Source: Ypsolopha sequella (lineage: Eukaryota > Arthropoda > Insecta > Lepidoptera > Ypsolophidae). From it: a DNA stretch of 64,000 nucleotides. Position 1 is the stretch's first letter. Every line of letters begins with the position of its first letter. Positions 21,496-32,632 of the stretch are shown in pieces. The stretch covers positions 9,676,401 to 9,740,400 of the forward strand of contig OW204004.1 of assembly GCA_934047225.1 (NCBI GenBank), read 5' to 3'. The translations under genes were made by a program, and so were the position numbers. Below the pieces are notes generated by a model, which was not told the DNA's origin, searched no databases, and saw only the letters and a program-made list of their open reading frames with translations.

Positions 21496-21862
21496 TTTAT
21501 GCATCAAAACCGAACAGAAAGTCAATTATTTTGCCCTAGGGCTTTATTATTATTTTTTTTTTTTATTTATTTGCAATGGTTGGCTAAACTACAGCCTTTC
21601 CTATGTACCATAAATGTCATACTTTTTTTTCCACTGTTTAACGGCTCTGGATACAGTCCTTTTGAGCCAATTATAATTTAAAGTTCACAAAATTATATTT
21701 GTTTTATTTCCTCACACTATACATTGAAAAACGTAGTATGATATACGGGCGTAAGAGCAATAAATTACTCGGTTACGTTTAAAACACTCGCTACGCTCGT
21801 GTTTTAAATCGTCCTCGTAATTTATTCCTTTGCGCCCTAGTAGCATAAACTACTATTATTGC
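21496..21862. repeat. Dispersed repeat Q, copy 1
   Basis: About 365 bp starting TATGCATCAAAACCGAACAG and ending AGCATAAACTACTATT. A copy with about 90% identity by eye lies at 32288-32632. Shared inner words include TTTTGCCCTAGGGCTTTATT and GGATACAGTCCTTTTGAGCC. Family and mechanism unknown. Confidence 0.6.
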
Positions 21863-22283
21863 ACACCAAAAACAAAGTAAATAGACAATTTAAAAATTAA
21901 AAGTAGGGTATAATTGGCAGTCTTATCACTAAAAAACGATCTCTTCCAGGCTTATTTGGATGGAGGTACTCTTAAAAAAAAGAAAAAATGTGAAGAGGCG
22001 GTGTACAGAATAAATAGATACAATTATACATTTAACAATTAAAAACGTATTAATCTGTTATAGGAAATTATCAAATCAATAAGCTTTTTCTAAAGTTCTT
22101 TTCACCAAAGACCTTCTGTCAAAAATTTCATTGTCAAGTACTAAATACGAAAATGCCTGTTTCTTGAAGTCGATCACGGAAGTGACGTTCAAATTTTTAA
22201 CAAGTCGCGAACATTGAAACTTTAAAATAGTAACCGATTTCAAATGTAGCTGCAGTCATTCTTTTAAGTTTAAAATAAATATA

Positions 22284-23313
22284 CAGGGTGGAAAAAATTT
22301 AAGGGCCCTGGAGGGGAACTACCTTAAATCCTTTAGTTAGGTCATTTTACTGAAAGGAAACATTCCTTTATTTTTTAAAAGAAACAAAACTGCATTCAAA
22401 AATATTCTGAAATTCGCTTGTCTCACCCAGGAATCAAACCAACTAAAAATTAAAAAAATAAACCCTCGCTATTTTATCATTGGAATCGGTAGGATTATTG
22501 TTCAGAATAAAATTTGTATAATAAACATTTGGTCTTACACTCATCTGTTGTACGAGATACTCATGAAATTAAATATTTATTACAAGTTCTTTGATAACAA
22601 TACCTAGTACTGTTCACTTGCAACAAGTAAATGACACGTTATAATTTTCTTATCTCTCTTACATCGAAAGACATCGTATGAAGTACAAGCTTGCTAATAT
22701 TATTTATCTTAAGTACCTTGTTGAAGACTTCAATAAGAAAATCGTTAAATGGTAATAAGAAATGTATGCAGAGCACAATTACTTCTTGCACTAGGCGTAC
22801 TGACGAAAAGTTTAAAAAAGGAACGTATTTTTTTTGCAACGCGGAGCAATAAATTTGAAGTTCGAACCATAAATTTCATTCAAAATTCAAATTTTGTTTT
22901 GTTTTGCTTTCATTCCGTGCTGTCATTGTGTAATAATGGCGTATAATTATAACTTTACAAGTGAACAGTACTAGGTATTGTTAATTATTAATATTCTTTA
23001 TTATAAAGAACTTGTAATAAATATTCAATTTCATGGTTATCTCGTACAACATGTGAGTGTAAGGCTAAATGTTTATTACACAAATTTAATCCTGAACAAT
23101 AATCCTACCGATTCGTATAATAAAATAGCGAGGGTTTATTTTTTTTATTTTTAGTTGGTTCAGTTCCCGGGTGAGACAAGCAAAGTTTAGAAGATCTTTG
23201 AATGCAGTTTTGTTTCTTTTTAAAAATAAAGGAATGTTTCCTTTCAGTAAAATGAGCTAACTAAAGGATTTAAGGTAGTTCCCCTCCAGGGCCCTTTCAT
23301 TTTTTCCACCCTG
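22284..23313. mobile_element. Foldback transposon with arms of about 340 bp (1030 bp)
   Basis: It begins CAGGGTGGAAAAAATTTAAG and ends ATTTTTTCCACCCTG, flanked by TA on both sides. The left arm (22284-22620) and right arm (22958-23313) are inverted copies: GGGCCCTGGAGGGGAACTAC faces GTAGTTCCCCTCCAGGGCCC, and TACCTAGTACTGTTCACTTG faces CAAGTGAACAGTACTAGGTA. The unique centre (22621-22957) holds no recognisable transposase. TA flanks and CAGGGTG ends suggest a Tc1/mariner-type mobiliser; 43624-44076 is a smaller element with similar tips. Confidence 0.7.
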
Positions 23314-23553
23314 TATACTGACCGATGGTACTGAAATAACACTTTTACCGACTTCTGTCTTCCTGAAACATGTATAAGTCGGCGCCCTCATATTCGTTTT
23401 TATATCGTAAGGAAACGCCGACACTATCCGGCCATATTTGTAGTCGGCGACTAGTCGGCAAAAGCGCCGACTAGTCGGCCCATTACTTTATTCATATTTC
23501 TATGTGATTAAAATGAAATCGTAACCTTTATTGTTAATTATTTTTATTTTTGG

Positions 23554-23660
23554 TAGATTATAAATATTAATAAAAAATTAATAATTATCTTCGAGATATA
23601 TTTCGACAAACTTGTGGTCGTCATCAGTCGAATTCGAATTATAAATATTTATAATCTGTT
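23554..23660 (-). repeat. Hairpin-framed fragment of a Penelope-type terminal repeat
   Basis: AGATTATAAATAT at the left faces ATATTTATAATCT at the right. Between the arms sits a 43-nt hammerhead-like motif (23590-23632, minus strand). The flanking hairpin plus the motif resembles one arm of the palindrome at 44901-45083. Confidence 0.45.
23590..23632 (-). ncRNA. Candidate minimal hammerhead ribozyme motif, copy 1
   Basis: On the minus strand the order is TTCGA, CTGATGA, a 16-nt stem II region, GAAA, TATATC, TCGAA. TTCGA and TCGAA form a perfect 5-bp stem I. AUC before the second strand is a permitted cleavage triplet. GAAA followed by UAUAU gives the one-to-two-pair stem III known from type I hammerheads of Penelope-like elements, which are thought to work as dimers. 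Stem II can pair GAC with GUC. Departure from the canonical core: one extra C lies between CUGAUGA and the first stem II pair. Activity is unproven. Confidence 0.4.
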
Positions 23661-24474
23661 AAAATATTTTAGGTAGATTTAGCCTTACAGTTTGTAAAAT
23701 AATCTAGGAATAGGAACTTTCTTTGATAAATAATTGGACTTAAATCAAGAAGAATTAATTAAAATAATAATAATAAAAAAACTAAAATATCTAAACGTGA
23801 GTTTCTACAACACGTTTGTCTACAAAATTATATTTTCTGAGAAGTTCCACTGCCTATCTCTGAAGACCTTCATCAGATCATGGCCAGTCTCAAAACGGAA
23901 CCTACATGGAAACACACTTTTCAAAAAAAAAAAAAAAGAATCATTCAAATATGTTCAGAAACTCATTCAGAAATGACGGAGTTTTAAACTTAAAAGAATC
24001 TAACTTGACACTGGCAAAAAGTGGCGCTTAAAATAGCAGCCGCCGCCAAGAAACAAAAAAAAATACCCCAAAAAAAAAAACAATCTCCTCTATGATTTAC
24101 CGAAGTCTGTTAAAAAAAAGTATCACGTTCTTTACAACGATAAACTTTTGTTACAAGATTTCTTGGGAGAGTTATTTTCGTAGGAACTATTTGCCCTACA
24201 TTTTTACTGCTACCGCCCAGTCCGCTCACTGCCGGAAAACCTATTTCACACAAAACAGTGAGATAATAAATAGATTTTCAGAATGTTGTAAGCATAGAAA
24301 TCGAATAATAACAGGCCTTACGAGTAAGATCCAGAGTATGATTATTGTCCATGGCCATTATAAATTACTCGTATTTTTCCGAGATCCATCGCGGTTGAAA
24401 ACTAGTAAATGAATGATTATTTATTTATTATTAAAAATATTTATATTTATTTAATAATAAATATTAAATAATTA

Positions 24475-24860
24475 TAATTATTTACTAGTAAATAAGTGTA
24501 TTTTTTTTTGCTTTGGTTGTTGTGACCATATTTTGTGAAATTTTCACGGCTGATGTTGTAGACCCCTGTGACAGATGGACAGACAGACAGACAGATAGAC
24601 GGATAGACAGCGGAGGCTAAGTACCAAACAGGGTCCCGTTTGACGTGAAAAAGTGTAAAAAGTATAATAAAATATATACCTACTCTGCAAAGTAAACTAT
24701 TTGAATTTGAATTTGACACCATCTGGGGGGTACGGAACCCTAAAAAGTGGTGCGCTAAATTATTACGGACTGAGTGTAGCAACAATAATTAGGCAAGTGC
24801 GAATCGGACTCGCGCACAAAGGGTTCCACCACACAATACAGGTACGGAAACCTAAAAATA
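24475..24860 (+). repeat. Diverged SINE-like repeat fragments
   Basis: GACAGATGGACAGACAGACA at 24569 and GGTACGGAACCCTAAAAAGT at 24729 are the right half of the 2215-type repeat, with an interruption between about 24650 and 24715. A second fragment (GGCAAGTGCGAATCGGACTC at about 24792, ending in ACGGAAACCTAAAAAT) follows directly. This is a patchwork of old copies. Confidence 0.5.
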
Positions 24861-24899
24861 TTATGGTAAATAACAATAATATAGATGTCGTAGCACCAT

Positions 24900-27072
24900 T
24901 AAACGACAAAAACAAGCCGCTAAAATGGTAGCGACTGGCAAACAATTCGAGTACATTTTTTCTGTAATCTGTACGTAATTACCTATTACCATGATTTGAC
25001 CAACATGAAAAGTCGGATCGCTTATAGGATCACTTTGTTGTCCGTCTGTCTGTCTGTCACGATGAGAGGCACCCGGCCCAGTTGGCAACTAAAGATACAT
25101 AATCATGATAGGCCCTAATGGCGACGTGTCCATAGAAGCCGATTCCCACCGGCTTACCTTTCAGAAATACCTCCAAACACAACCAACCAATCCTGAATCT
25201 ACCAATCATTATTTTAGTGTACAATTATTTCTAACTTCCAAGTATTACTAAAAAAAAAAACACCTGCACGCAACCGAATAGCAAATCTTCCGTACACATA
25301 CCTAAACTCGTCAATGCGCGCGGCGCTATGTTTGCACAAAATTGGGAATAGGCCGATTTATTATACTCGTGCTATGTTGCCGTTCCGTGCTCACTCCTGC
25401 AAGTCTTACAGAGAGCCAAATGTTGCAACGTCACAATAAAAGCCGAGGCAAGTACCAAAGTTTGGCTTCAAAGTTAGGCTATAAATTTTCGAGATACCTT
25501 TTCTTTGAATGGTGTAAATGAGGCCTTATCTTCTGAAGAAACATTAAGGCGATTATCCCGGACAAAATGTGAAATTCGACATTTTAGAATTTCGAAGACG
25601 CTGCATCCTGTCGCTTTAGAAAATTGCAGCTCTGCATAAACATACGTTGATCCTTATTCTAAGACCCCTTGGAATTCGTTTTTACATAATTTATCATTTA
25701 AAGCTATAATAAGCTTCACGCGTTACTACAAAGTCATAAAAATAAGAAAATGTTTATCATCAGTTTCTCACCAAATACGGGCTAAAATGCAGAAGACATC
25801 ACATATTCAGGTATGGTTCAAAGAAGTAAAGATTCCTGAGATTCTTTTTTTATTCAATTTGTTTTAGAAGGAAAAAGCTTGAAAATATTTAATAGCGCCT
25901 GAAAAAAAAAATACCAAAACAAGATCTAACGATTTTGATTATTGCTTTTAAATTTAATCAGGCACTTAGAGTCAAACGACACGCTCCCGTCACGCAAAAA
26001 TAAAAAAATAAAATGTCTTTATTTCGGGCAATGAAAAACACATAGAAACTGGAAAGAAAATTTTGGCTAATATCAGGTGTTTTTGTGGTAGTGTAGTGAC
26101 TTTGACGATTCCGATTTTGTATAATATTGTGAACTAGTGGTGTGTGGTGTATAGTAATGTAAATATTCCCTTTTGTTTTGTTTTTGTGCAATAAGTGTAA
26201 GTGTAATGTATAGGTTAGGTTAGTTTGCTGTATCATTTATTAAATAAATTAACATTGTAGAAGACAATAATAAATGGTAAATAATGGGTAATAAAAGAAT
26301 AATAAAGTACTACGGTTCTGGTAAAGCCAAGCGAGTTTACCAAAATAAAGGTCGACGACTCCTCGGTCTCAAATAGGCACAGAGCATAAAATATTATCTT
26401 TACGTCAAAAATAAAATAAATCAAAATAAAAAACAAATAAAAGGCCAATAGAGGCAATATTATATATTTATTAAAGTATTACTCGCACATGTGATTATAT
26501 TATAAACTTATGAACGAATAACTCTTTTCGAGTGCAACAACAATAAAAAGATTTTATGCAACAAGGATTGAAGAATCACGTCGAGGTGCATAATTGAAAA
26601 ACTGCAGAGACGCAACCACACGTGCATTTGTCCCAAGAGGTGCAGTTGATTTCATACAGTGCATTGTGTGCGCAAGACATTCGAAGGCAGCCAGAGACTC
26701 AAAGGATTTCTCTCCATTCTTCAGAGGGCTATTGACGATCTCCAATATCAATAGGTAACTCGATGAGGACTGCTTGAAGCAGGCATATGGAACAGAACCC
26801 ACACAATTATTGCTGCTCGTTTGATGGACTCTAATCTTGTGCTATATAGGTTACACTGTGTTCTTCTTACTGCCGTCTCAATTCAGCGTATCCACGTTTC
26901 AAAAACATCTTTAATTATTGTTATATGCTCCTTTGTGCATTTTTGACAAATACCAAAATCTTGATCATCTGTTACAGCCTTCTGTCAAAGTCAGTATAAT
27001 TTTGATGAACATAAATACTCGCAACGTGCCAGTTAATCAAATTAGAACCTTCTTACTTAAATTTTAACGTAA
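24900..27072. other. Intergenic stretch with repeat remnants
   Basis: GTCCGTCTGTCTGTCTGTCA and a CCCAGTTGGCAACTAAAGATA end near 25040-25100 are repeat remnants. TTAAGGCGATTATCC at 25547 matches one end of the TTAA families, but no partner end was found. An open frame at 26554-26802 (-, 82 residues) has no recognisable domain. No gene is supported. Confidence 0.35.
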
Positions 27073-28398
27073 ATGAAGGAAATCGTAAATAAAATAAAAA
27101 ATATAACAGCCAAACTTTCCCAATATTATACCCATTTACAATTTTTAGGAAAATGTTTGGAAATTGGTGCAGCACCGAAAGGGCTGATACCAAAAATTGC
27201 CCTCAGTGCAATACCACCAATAATCAGAAGCAACATGATTATGGTTAACTACATGAACGCCTTACACTCTACACACATGCTCTACATACAATATATACAC
27301 CTCTGCACAGATCAGAAAAATAAGCTAGATGCACTTTTAAAAGTCAGCCTTATCGCCTTTCCTCATCTGTTTTTAAAAATACAAACACTCCTCTCAAAAG
27401 CTACGAGAAATATCTCTCAGGAGCAAATCAAATCACAAATAAAACTAAAAAATCTACAAAAATATTACAAACAAAACAACATTAATCTACCATTAAGATA
27501 CCAACAAATAAATGTTCCTGCAGATCTAAACCTAACTCCGATAGACCTCTCTAACCCATTCTCCATTCCTCCACCTCCTCCGCCGGGATACTATATACAT
27601 TATGATAAAACGCCCACCACTGACACTATAGTAAATCTATCTTCAGTTCAATTAACTCCTGAAGATAGAGCCGTGTTGAACAAAGGGCTATCATTTTGTC
27701 CCACAAAAAAACTTGACAAGATTAAATTGTTGAACGATTTCGTGAGATTCGGGCGCAAGCTAAAATGGAAACATTACTGGGAAACTAACCCACGTCACCA
27801 TAATAACAATACACACGCAGCTCTACAAAAATTCAAACCACCATCACCTAACGAACCACCACCACTACCTCCAAACCATCCTATCGAAACATTTTTAACC
27901 AGCCTTTTCGCAAAATTGTCAGATGACAGATATATAAATAGTCTACAAGACAAAACGCAAAACCTTACCTATAAAGAAAAAGAATCCCTAAAAAAACTTC
28001 AAAACAACAATGACATCATAATTACCACCGCAGACAAAGGATCAACAACCGTAATAATGAACAAAGAAGACTACATTTCCGAAGGACTTAGGCAACTGAC
28101 TGACTCGACCTTTTATTCTGTCGCACCAAGTGACCCATGTGAGCAGATTGACAGAAGGACAAGTCAAATTTTCATACAAAATACGTACTGCAAGCAGGAC
28201 AACATATTGATTTTGTCAGGACGTTTCGCACAAAAAACCCATCCTTCCAGAAGAGCTACAAATAAATATCCAAATACGCTACAAATAAATTTAAATATCT
28301 GCCTAACTTTGCCCGTTCAATTAGTCTTACTAAACAACCAAACAACCCAAATTTTGGATTTATTTACGTATATAACATGTGTTATTATTTTACTCTAA
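27073..28398 (+). pseudogene. Penelope-like retroelement ORF, N-terminal part
   Basis: The frame encodes 441 residues. Two blocks resemble the region upstream of the reverse transcriptase in Penelope-like elements: about residues 198-235 (LNKGLSFCPTKK then LLNDFVRFGRKLKW) and about residues 315-355 (IIITTADKGSTTVIMNKEDY then LTDSTFYS). Between them are proline-rich stretches (IPPPPPPGYY, PPPLPPNH). The usual next blocks, an LPKIHK-type motif, the YADD-type catalytic core and the GIY-YIG endonuclease, are absent; after about residue 365 similarity fades and the frame ends. It is probably a 3'-truncated or rearranged copy. The N-terminal 150 residues are not recognised. The assignment rests on pattern memory and needs a profile search. 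Confidence 0.6.
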
Positions 28399-28441
28399 TT
28401 AATGATTCTTTCGCTAAACTCATAAACTAAACATGAAAATC

Positions 28442-29899
28442 AGAGGTGCGATTGTGTAAGAAAATAGTCATGAAATCGTATTCATTTGATAGCTTAAAAC
28501 TAATCATTTCACTTGTCAAACGGCCAATTCGAATTGTCTATGGTATTCATAGATGCTTTACGATTTGTATTGTTATTTTAGACAATGAGTGAATGATTTG
28601 TTAAGATTGACAGATAATTCGAATTGTCTAAGATTTTTTTAGTTCATCGCTAATGTCAAATGATTGCGGCGACTTGTTGTCTATGACGATTTTGATTATT
28701 TTGGAATAAAATTAGGTAAAACAATTTTTATTCTACCATTAAAATCAATAAATGATGTTCAATTAATTAAAATTGTGGAGCTTTTTAGTCAAAACCCTTG
28801 GCTTTGGCACAGAAATAAGAATTGTTTTTTATATGAACACAGTTTGGGGTAATATTTTTGTAGGAAAGATATTATGAAAAGGTTTAGGGCAGTTCGGCCA
28901 CAGATTAAAATATTTTTTCTTACTTTTTAGGGTTCCGTACCCAAAGGGTAACCAACGGGACCCTATTACTTAGACTCTGCTGTCCGTCTGTCTGTCCGTC
29001 TGTCAACAGGCTGTATCTCATGAACCGTGATAGTAAGACAGTTGAAATTTTCACAGATGATGTATTTCTGTTGCCGCTATAACAACAAATACTAAAAAAC
29101 AGAATAAAATAAATATTTAAGGGGGCTCCCATACAACAGACATGTTTTTTCGCTGTTTTTATATATAATGGTACGGAACCCTTCGTGCGCGAGTCCGACT
29201 CGCACTTGGCCGGTTTTTGTATTTTGGTTCGGTTGCTATTTCGTCATACTAATATAATAAAGAAACATACTATAAAATAAAACACCGACCGATTCAAAAA
29301 TATTTTGCAGTTGCAGTTGACTTGACACTTGAATTGATTCGAAACTATGACGCGTTATTATAACTACAAAACTCGGACGAAGACAAATAATACGATAAGA
29401 TATAGCGCTGTCTCTTTCAGACATCACATCTAGTAAAAAAAGTAATCCCGTGTCAAGCTCTTCAACTACATATACTGTTGAGTAGTAGTAAACTTATGCC
29501 ACCACCTGGGGTCGAGCAGCTGAAACTCGGTTTTCCTTCAATTGTTGCGTTTGGTTATACGAGTTGCATGGAGATAAGTTTCGATTGAATTCTATGTTTT
29601 AAATTATAAAAATAAATTTTTGTGGTGGATTTAAAAAATGTAATCAAAAAGATCTATTATTTTTGTGTTTGACATAATTTTAAAGTAAATAAATTATCAA
29701 ATTTCATTTTACGTAGGTAGTACACAATAAAACGCAATTTCATTTCGCATTTTTTAAACCATCGGTCATTTCTAAACCTTCGGTTACTTTTCGGTCTTCA
29801 TTTTATGGACAGTTTTACACAATTCGAATTTGCCCTACACGATCCTTGACAATGGTATAGATTTATCATCTATGACCAACCTTACACAATCGCACCTCT
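28442..29899. mobile_element. Element with 19-bp terminal inverted repeats and a nested SINE-like repeat
   Basis: AGAGGTGCGATTGTGTAAG at 28442-28460 is a perfect inverted match of 29881-29899. Subterminal words (AATTCGAATTGTC at 28526 and CACAATTCGAATTTG at 29818) are also related. The SINE-like copy d lies inside. No transposase frame was recognised, and the target duplication could not be read. Confidence 0.5.
28923..29218 (-). repeat. Lepidopteran SINE-like repeat, copy d
   Basis: Full-length copy of the 2215-2523 family, nested in the inverted-repeat element 28442-29899. Confidence 0.8.
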
Positions 29900-30582
29900 T
29901 TACATTACCAGAATACGGACGCCTCACAGAATAAGGTTGCGGGAAGCGCGCGGGGCGACTCGCTTGCAAGTGCGCCGCGCAGCAGGAATAAGACGGCTAT
30001 AGTTTTTTTCAAATACAGACTGTTCACAGGTATTTTACCTCTGACAGCTGTTCTATGTCCAATACTTAAGAAACATTTTCGATCAGCCTAGAGGTAAAAT
30101 AACTGTGAACGATCTGTACCTATCGCGGCCGCGGCCGCTAACTCAATGATTCCCTTAAGAATTGGCGCTTGCATCACACGGTGAGTGCTTTTTTTTTGGA
30201 TCGGCTTACTACCGTCATAATCCCACCCCTCGCCACTTTAGACCCTCAGGTCTCGTATGAGATATCAAGTTGAAACTGATAACAGATTACAGAAGTCCAC
30301 GGCTCCAAGGTGTTGTAAAAAAAATCTGGCTTTTAACTAGACGCGGAAAAAAGTTATTGCACTTTACCTAATTAGTTTCATACGAATTTACTAACCATGA
30401 AAACCTGGCACTTCCAGTTGACTTAGAAACTTGAAATTTTGTTTACAGGTAGAGCACACACATACAAAAATTCTGAATATTACAAATATATTAATCATTT
30501 AGGAACATTGATCAATTTATTAGCGTGTGTCAAGTTAAGTTAAGTTCATAACTGGAAGTAGAATTATTTACTATAATGTTTT

Positions 30583-30835
30583 AAGGGTTTCCTACCAGTA
30601 TTGTGTAGTGGTGCGGAATCCTAGTGCGCGAGTCCGACTTGCACTCGGCTGGTTTTTTTTTTGTATGGTAACCCCCCTTGGATTTCTATTTTTTTCAATT
30701 TAATTATTTGCCATAGTAAATAAAACGTGTTCTGTGAAATTTTCAACTGGCTGCTAGACCCGTAGATGGACAGACGGACAAAAAAACAGATAGACAGACA
30801 GCGGAGGCTTAGTAATAAGGTTCCGTTTGACACCC
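30583..30835 (-). repeat. Diverged SINE-like repeat, copy g
   Basis: It keeps GCGCGAGTCCGACTTGCACT near the left and GACAGACAGCGGAGGCTTAG near the right, with many substitutions and an internal gap relative to the full-length copies. Confidence 0.5.
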
Positions 30836-30933
30836 TAATAACGACTTTTCAGCCATTTCAAAACCTAGTGCATAATTGATGCTGTGTACAGTTGAAATCA
30901 CATCAAATAAGCCATACATTGGACTTTCATCCA

Positions 30934-31212
30934 TCCATCCATCAGCTTAGTTCGTTCACTGCTGGACTGCCTTTCCAGGACTTTGCCACTCCCGGCGGTC
31001 ATCCTGGAAGAATTGCCCATACTTACCAGTCTGTTCCATTTAAGGCCCGGCTATTAGGGATTGATATACCACCATCCATCGGTCCCAGGCATGGTGGGCC
31101 TCCTGGTTTTTTGCCTGTGAGCTGTCCTCTTACTCTCCCCCGAATTACTTCGAGGGGGTCTCCAAGTAAGATGTTGGTACCTTCACAGTCGAGCCCGGCA
31201 TCAGCTCTACCA
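30934..31212 (-). repeat. Dispersed repeat R, copy B
   Basis: Minus-strand copy of 10862-11193, with the segment for the middle (the GTGCCGGAACC part) missing. The plus-strand 132-residue ORF here is only the reverse reading of this repeat. Confidence 0.7.
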
Positions 31213-31576
31213 CACATTGGACTTTGTATCGATCTTATACCCTTTACTATAGGGGCTAATGTAGTACTGCAGGTGTATAGCTTGATGTGATCTCCACTGT
31301 ACAAGTAACACGTGCACGAAGTGCGAACTTCAGACAAGTAATTCACAACATTATGAGTCTTACATCACTTAGTTATCACTATTACACAAAATATGATTAT
31401 GAGCAAGCAATCTTCAGACTCATGCACTTGCAAAACGTGAATGACTCACCCTTGGTAAATAAATTTAGATCGTCAAATTTACTGACATTTATGAAAACGA
31501 TGTTTATGATTTTGGCATAAGATTTATTTGAGTATTTGGCGTAGGCGGAGCCAGATGCAACTTTGAAGGAAATTAA

Positions 31577-31909
31577 TTAAGGTGATATATCGTCCGTGCA
31601 AAGGTCCCCGTTACTCAGGGCGGAAAGACCCGCATTGCGAGAGAGACGGAATCGGGAAAAATTGACAAAAAGTCGGTTTTGAATTAATACAAAATTAACT
31701 AAAATAGCTATGAAATTACATTGTTACATTATTAAAACCCATATAAATAAATATTTTTGAAGTCTGTATGCTATCCCAATTTGTCAGAATATCAAAAAAG
31801 TGTAAATTTAGATCCAAAATGTAGATCGAATTTATTTAACTCGGGACTTCTTTTGAACAGCAGATAAATAACTTCAAAAAGTGCCGATTTTGACGTTATA
31901 CCCCCTTAA
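31577..31909. mobile_element. TTAA-flanked MITE, family A, copy 5 (333 bp)
   Basis: It starts TTAAGGTGATATATCGTCC and ends TATACCCCCTTAA, i.e. the 12295-12718 element in reverse. It is about 90 bp shorter owing to an internal loss after the CAAAATGTAGATCGAATTT region. Confidence 0.6.
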
Positions 31910-32009
31910 AACCTTGATCCAAACAAATTATTCAGTCACTCACTCTTACGTTAACTCAAGCTTTAGTCTGTGTTTAAAATGTTAATGAACAATCACTTGC
32001 ACTATTCAT

Positions 32010-32287
32010 CCATCAGCCTGGTTCATCCACTGATGGACATAGGCCTTTTCAAAATTTCGCCATTCTTTCTTTCATTTCATTCTTTCATTAATTCTTTTCG
32101 CCATCAGGCGGTCCACCTGAAAGAAATGCCCACACACACTTGGCAGGTGTGTTGATTAGCGCAGTGCCGAAACCTGTCACCAGTGTGTTTTAAATAAGGG
32201 GCGGCAATTTTGGATAGATTTACCGCTATCAATCGGTCCCGAGCATGGCGATCTACCTGGTTGTGCCTCAACTGGCTGTCCTCTTTT
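32010..32287 (-). repeat. Dispersed repeat R, copy C (diverged)
   Basis: It keeps CATCAGCCTGGTTCATCCAC and ATCGGTCCCGAGCATGG, but with a (TTTCATTC)-rich expansion and many changes. It abuts repeat Q copy 2 directly at 32288. Confidence 0.55.
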
Positions 32288-32632
32288 TATGCATCAAAAT
32301 CGAACAGAAAGTCGATTATTTTGCCCTAGGGCTTTATTATTATTATATTTTTTAATTTATTTACTATGGTTGGCTAACCTGCAACCTTTCCTGTGTACCA
32401 TAAATGTAATACTTTTTTTCCATTGTTTAACGGCTCTGGATACAGTCCTTTTGAGCCAATCATAATTTAAAGTTCACAAAATTATATTTGTTTTATATCC
32501 TCACACTATGCATTGAAAACGTAGTATGATACACGGGCGTAAGAGCAATAAATTACTCGCTACACTCGTGTTTTAAATCGTCCTCGTAGTTTATTCCTTT
32601 TCGCCTTTGTAGCATAAACTACCATTTTTTAT
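32288..32632. repeat. Dispersed repeat Q, copy 2
   Basis: Copy of 21496-21862, starting TATGCATCAAAATCGAACAG. It lacks the GGTTACGTTTAAAACACTCG piece present near 21771. Confidence 0.6.

Noticed and set aside
26554..26802. 82-residue minus-strand frame as a gene
   Set aside because: No domain, splice sites or conserved context were found, and the length is within chance expectation.
30892..31290. 132-residue open frame on the + strand
   Set aside because: It is the reverse reading of dispersed repeat R copy B and is mirrored in the other copies.
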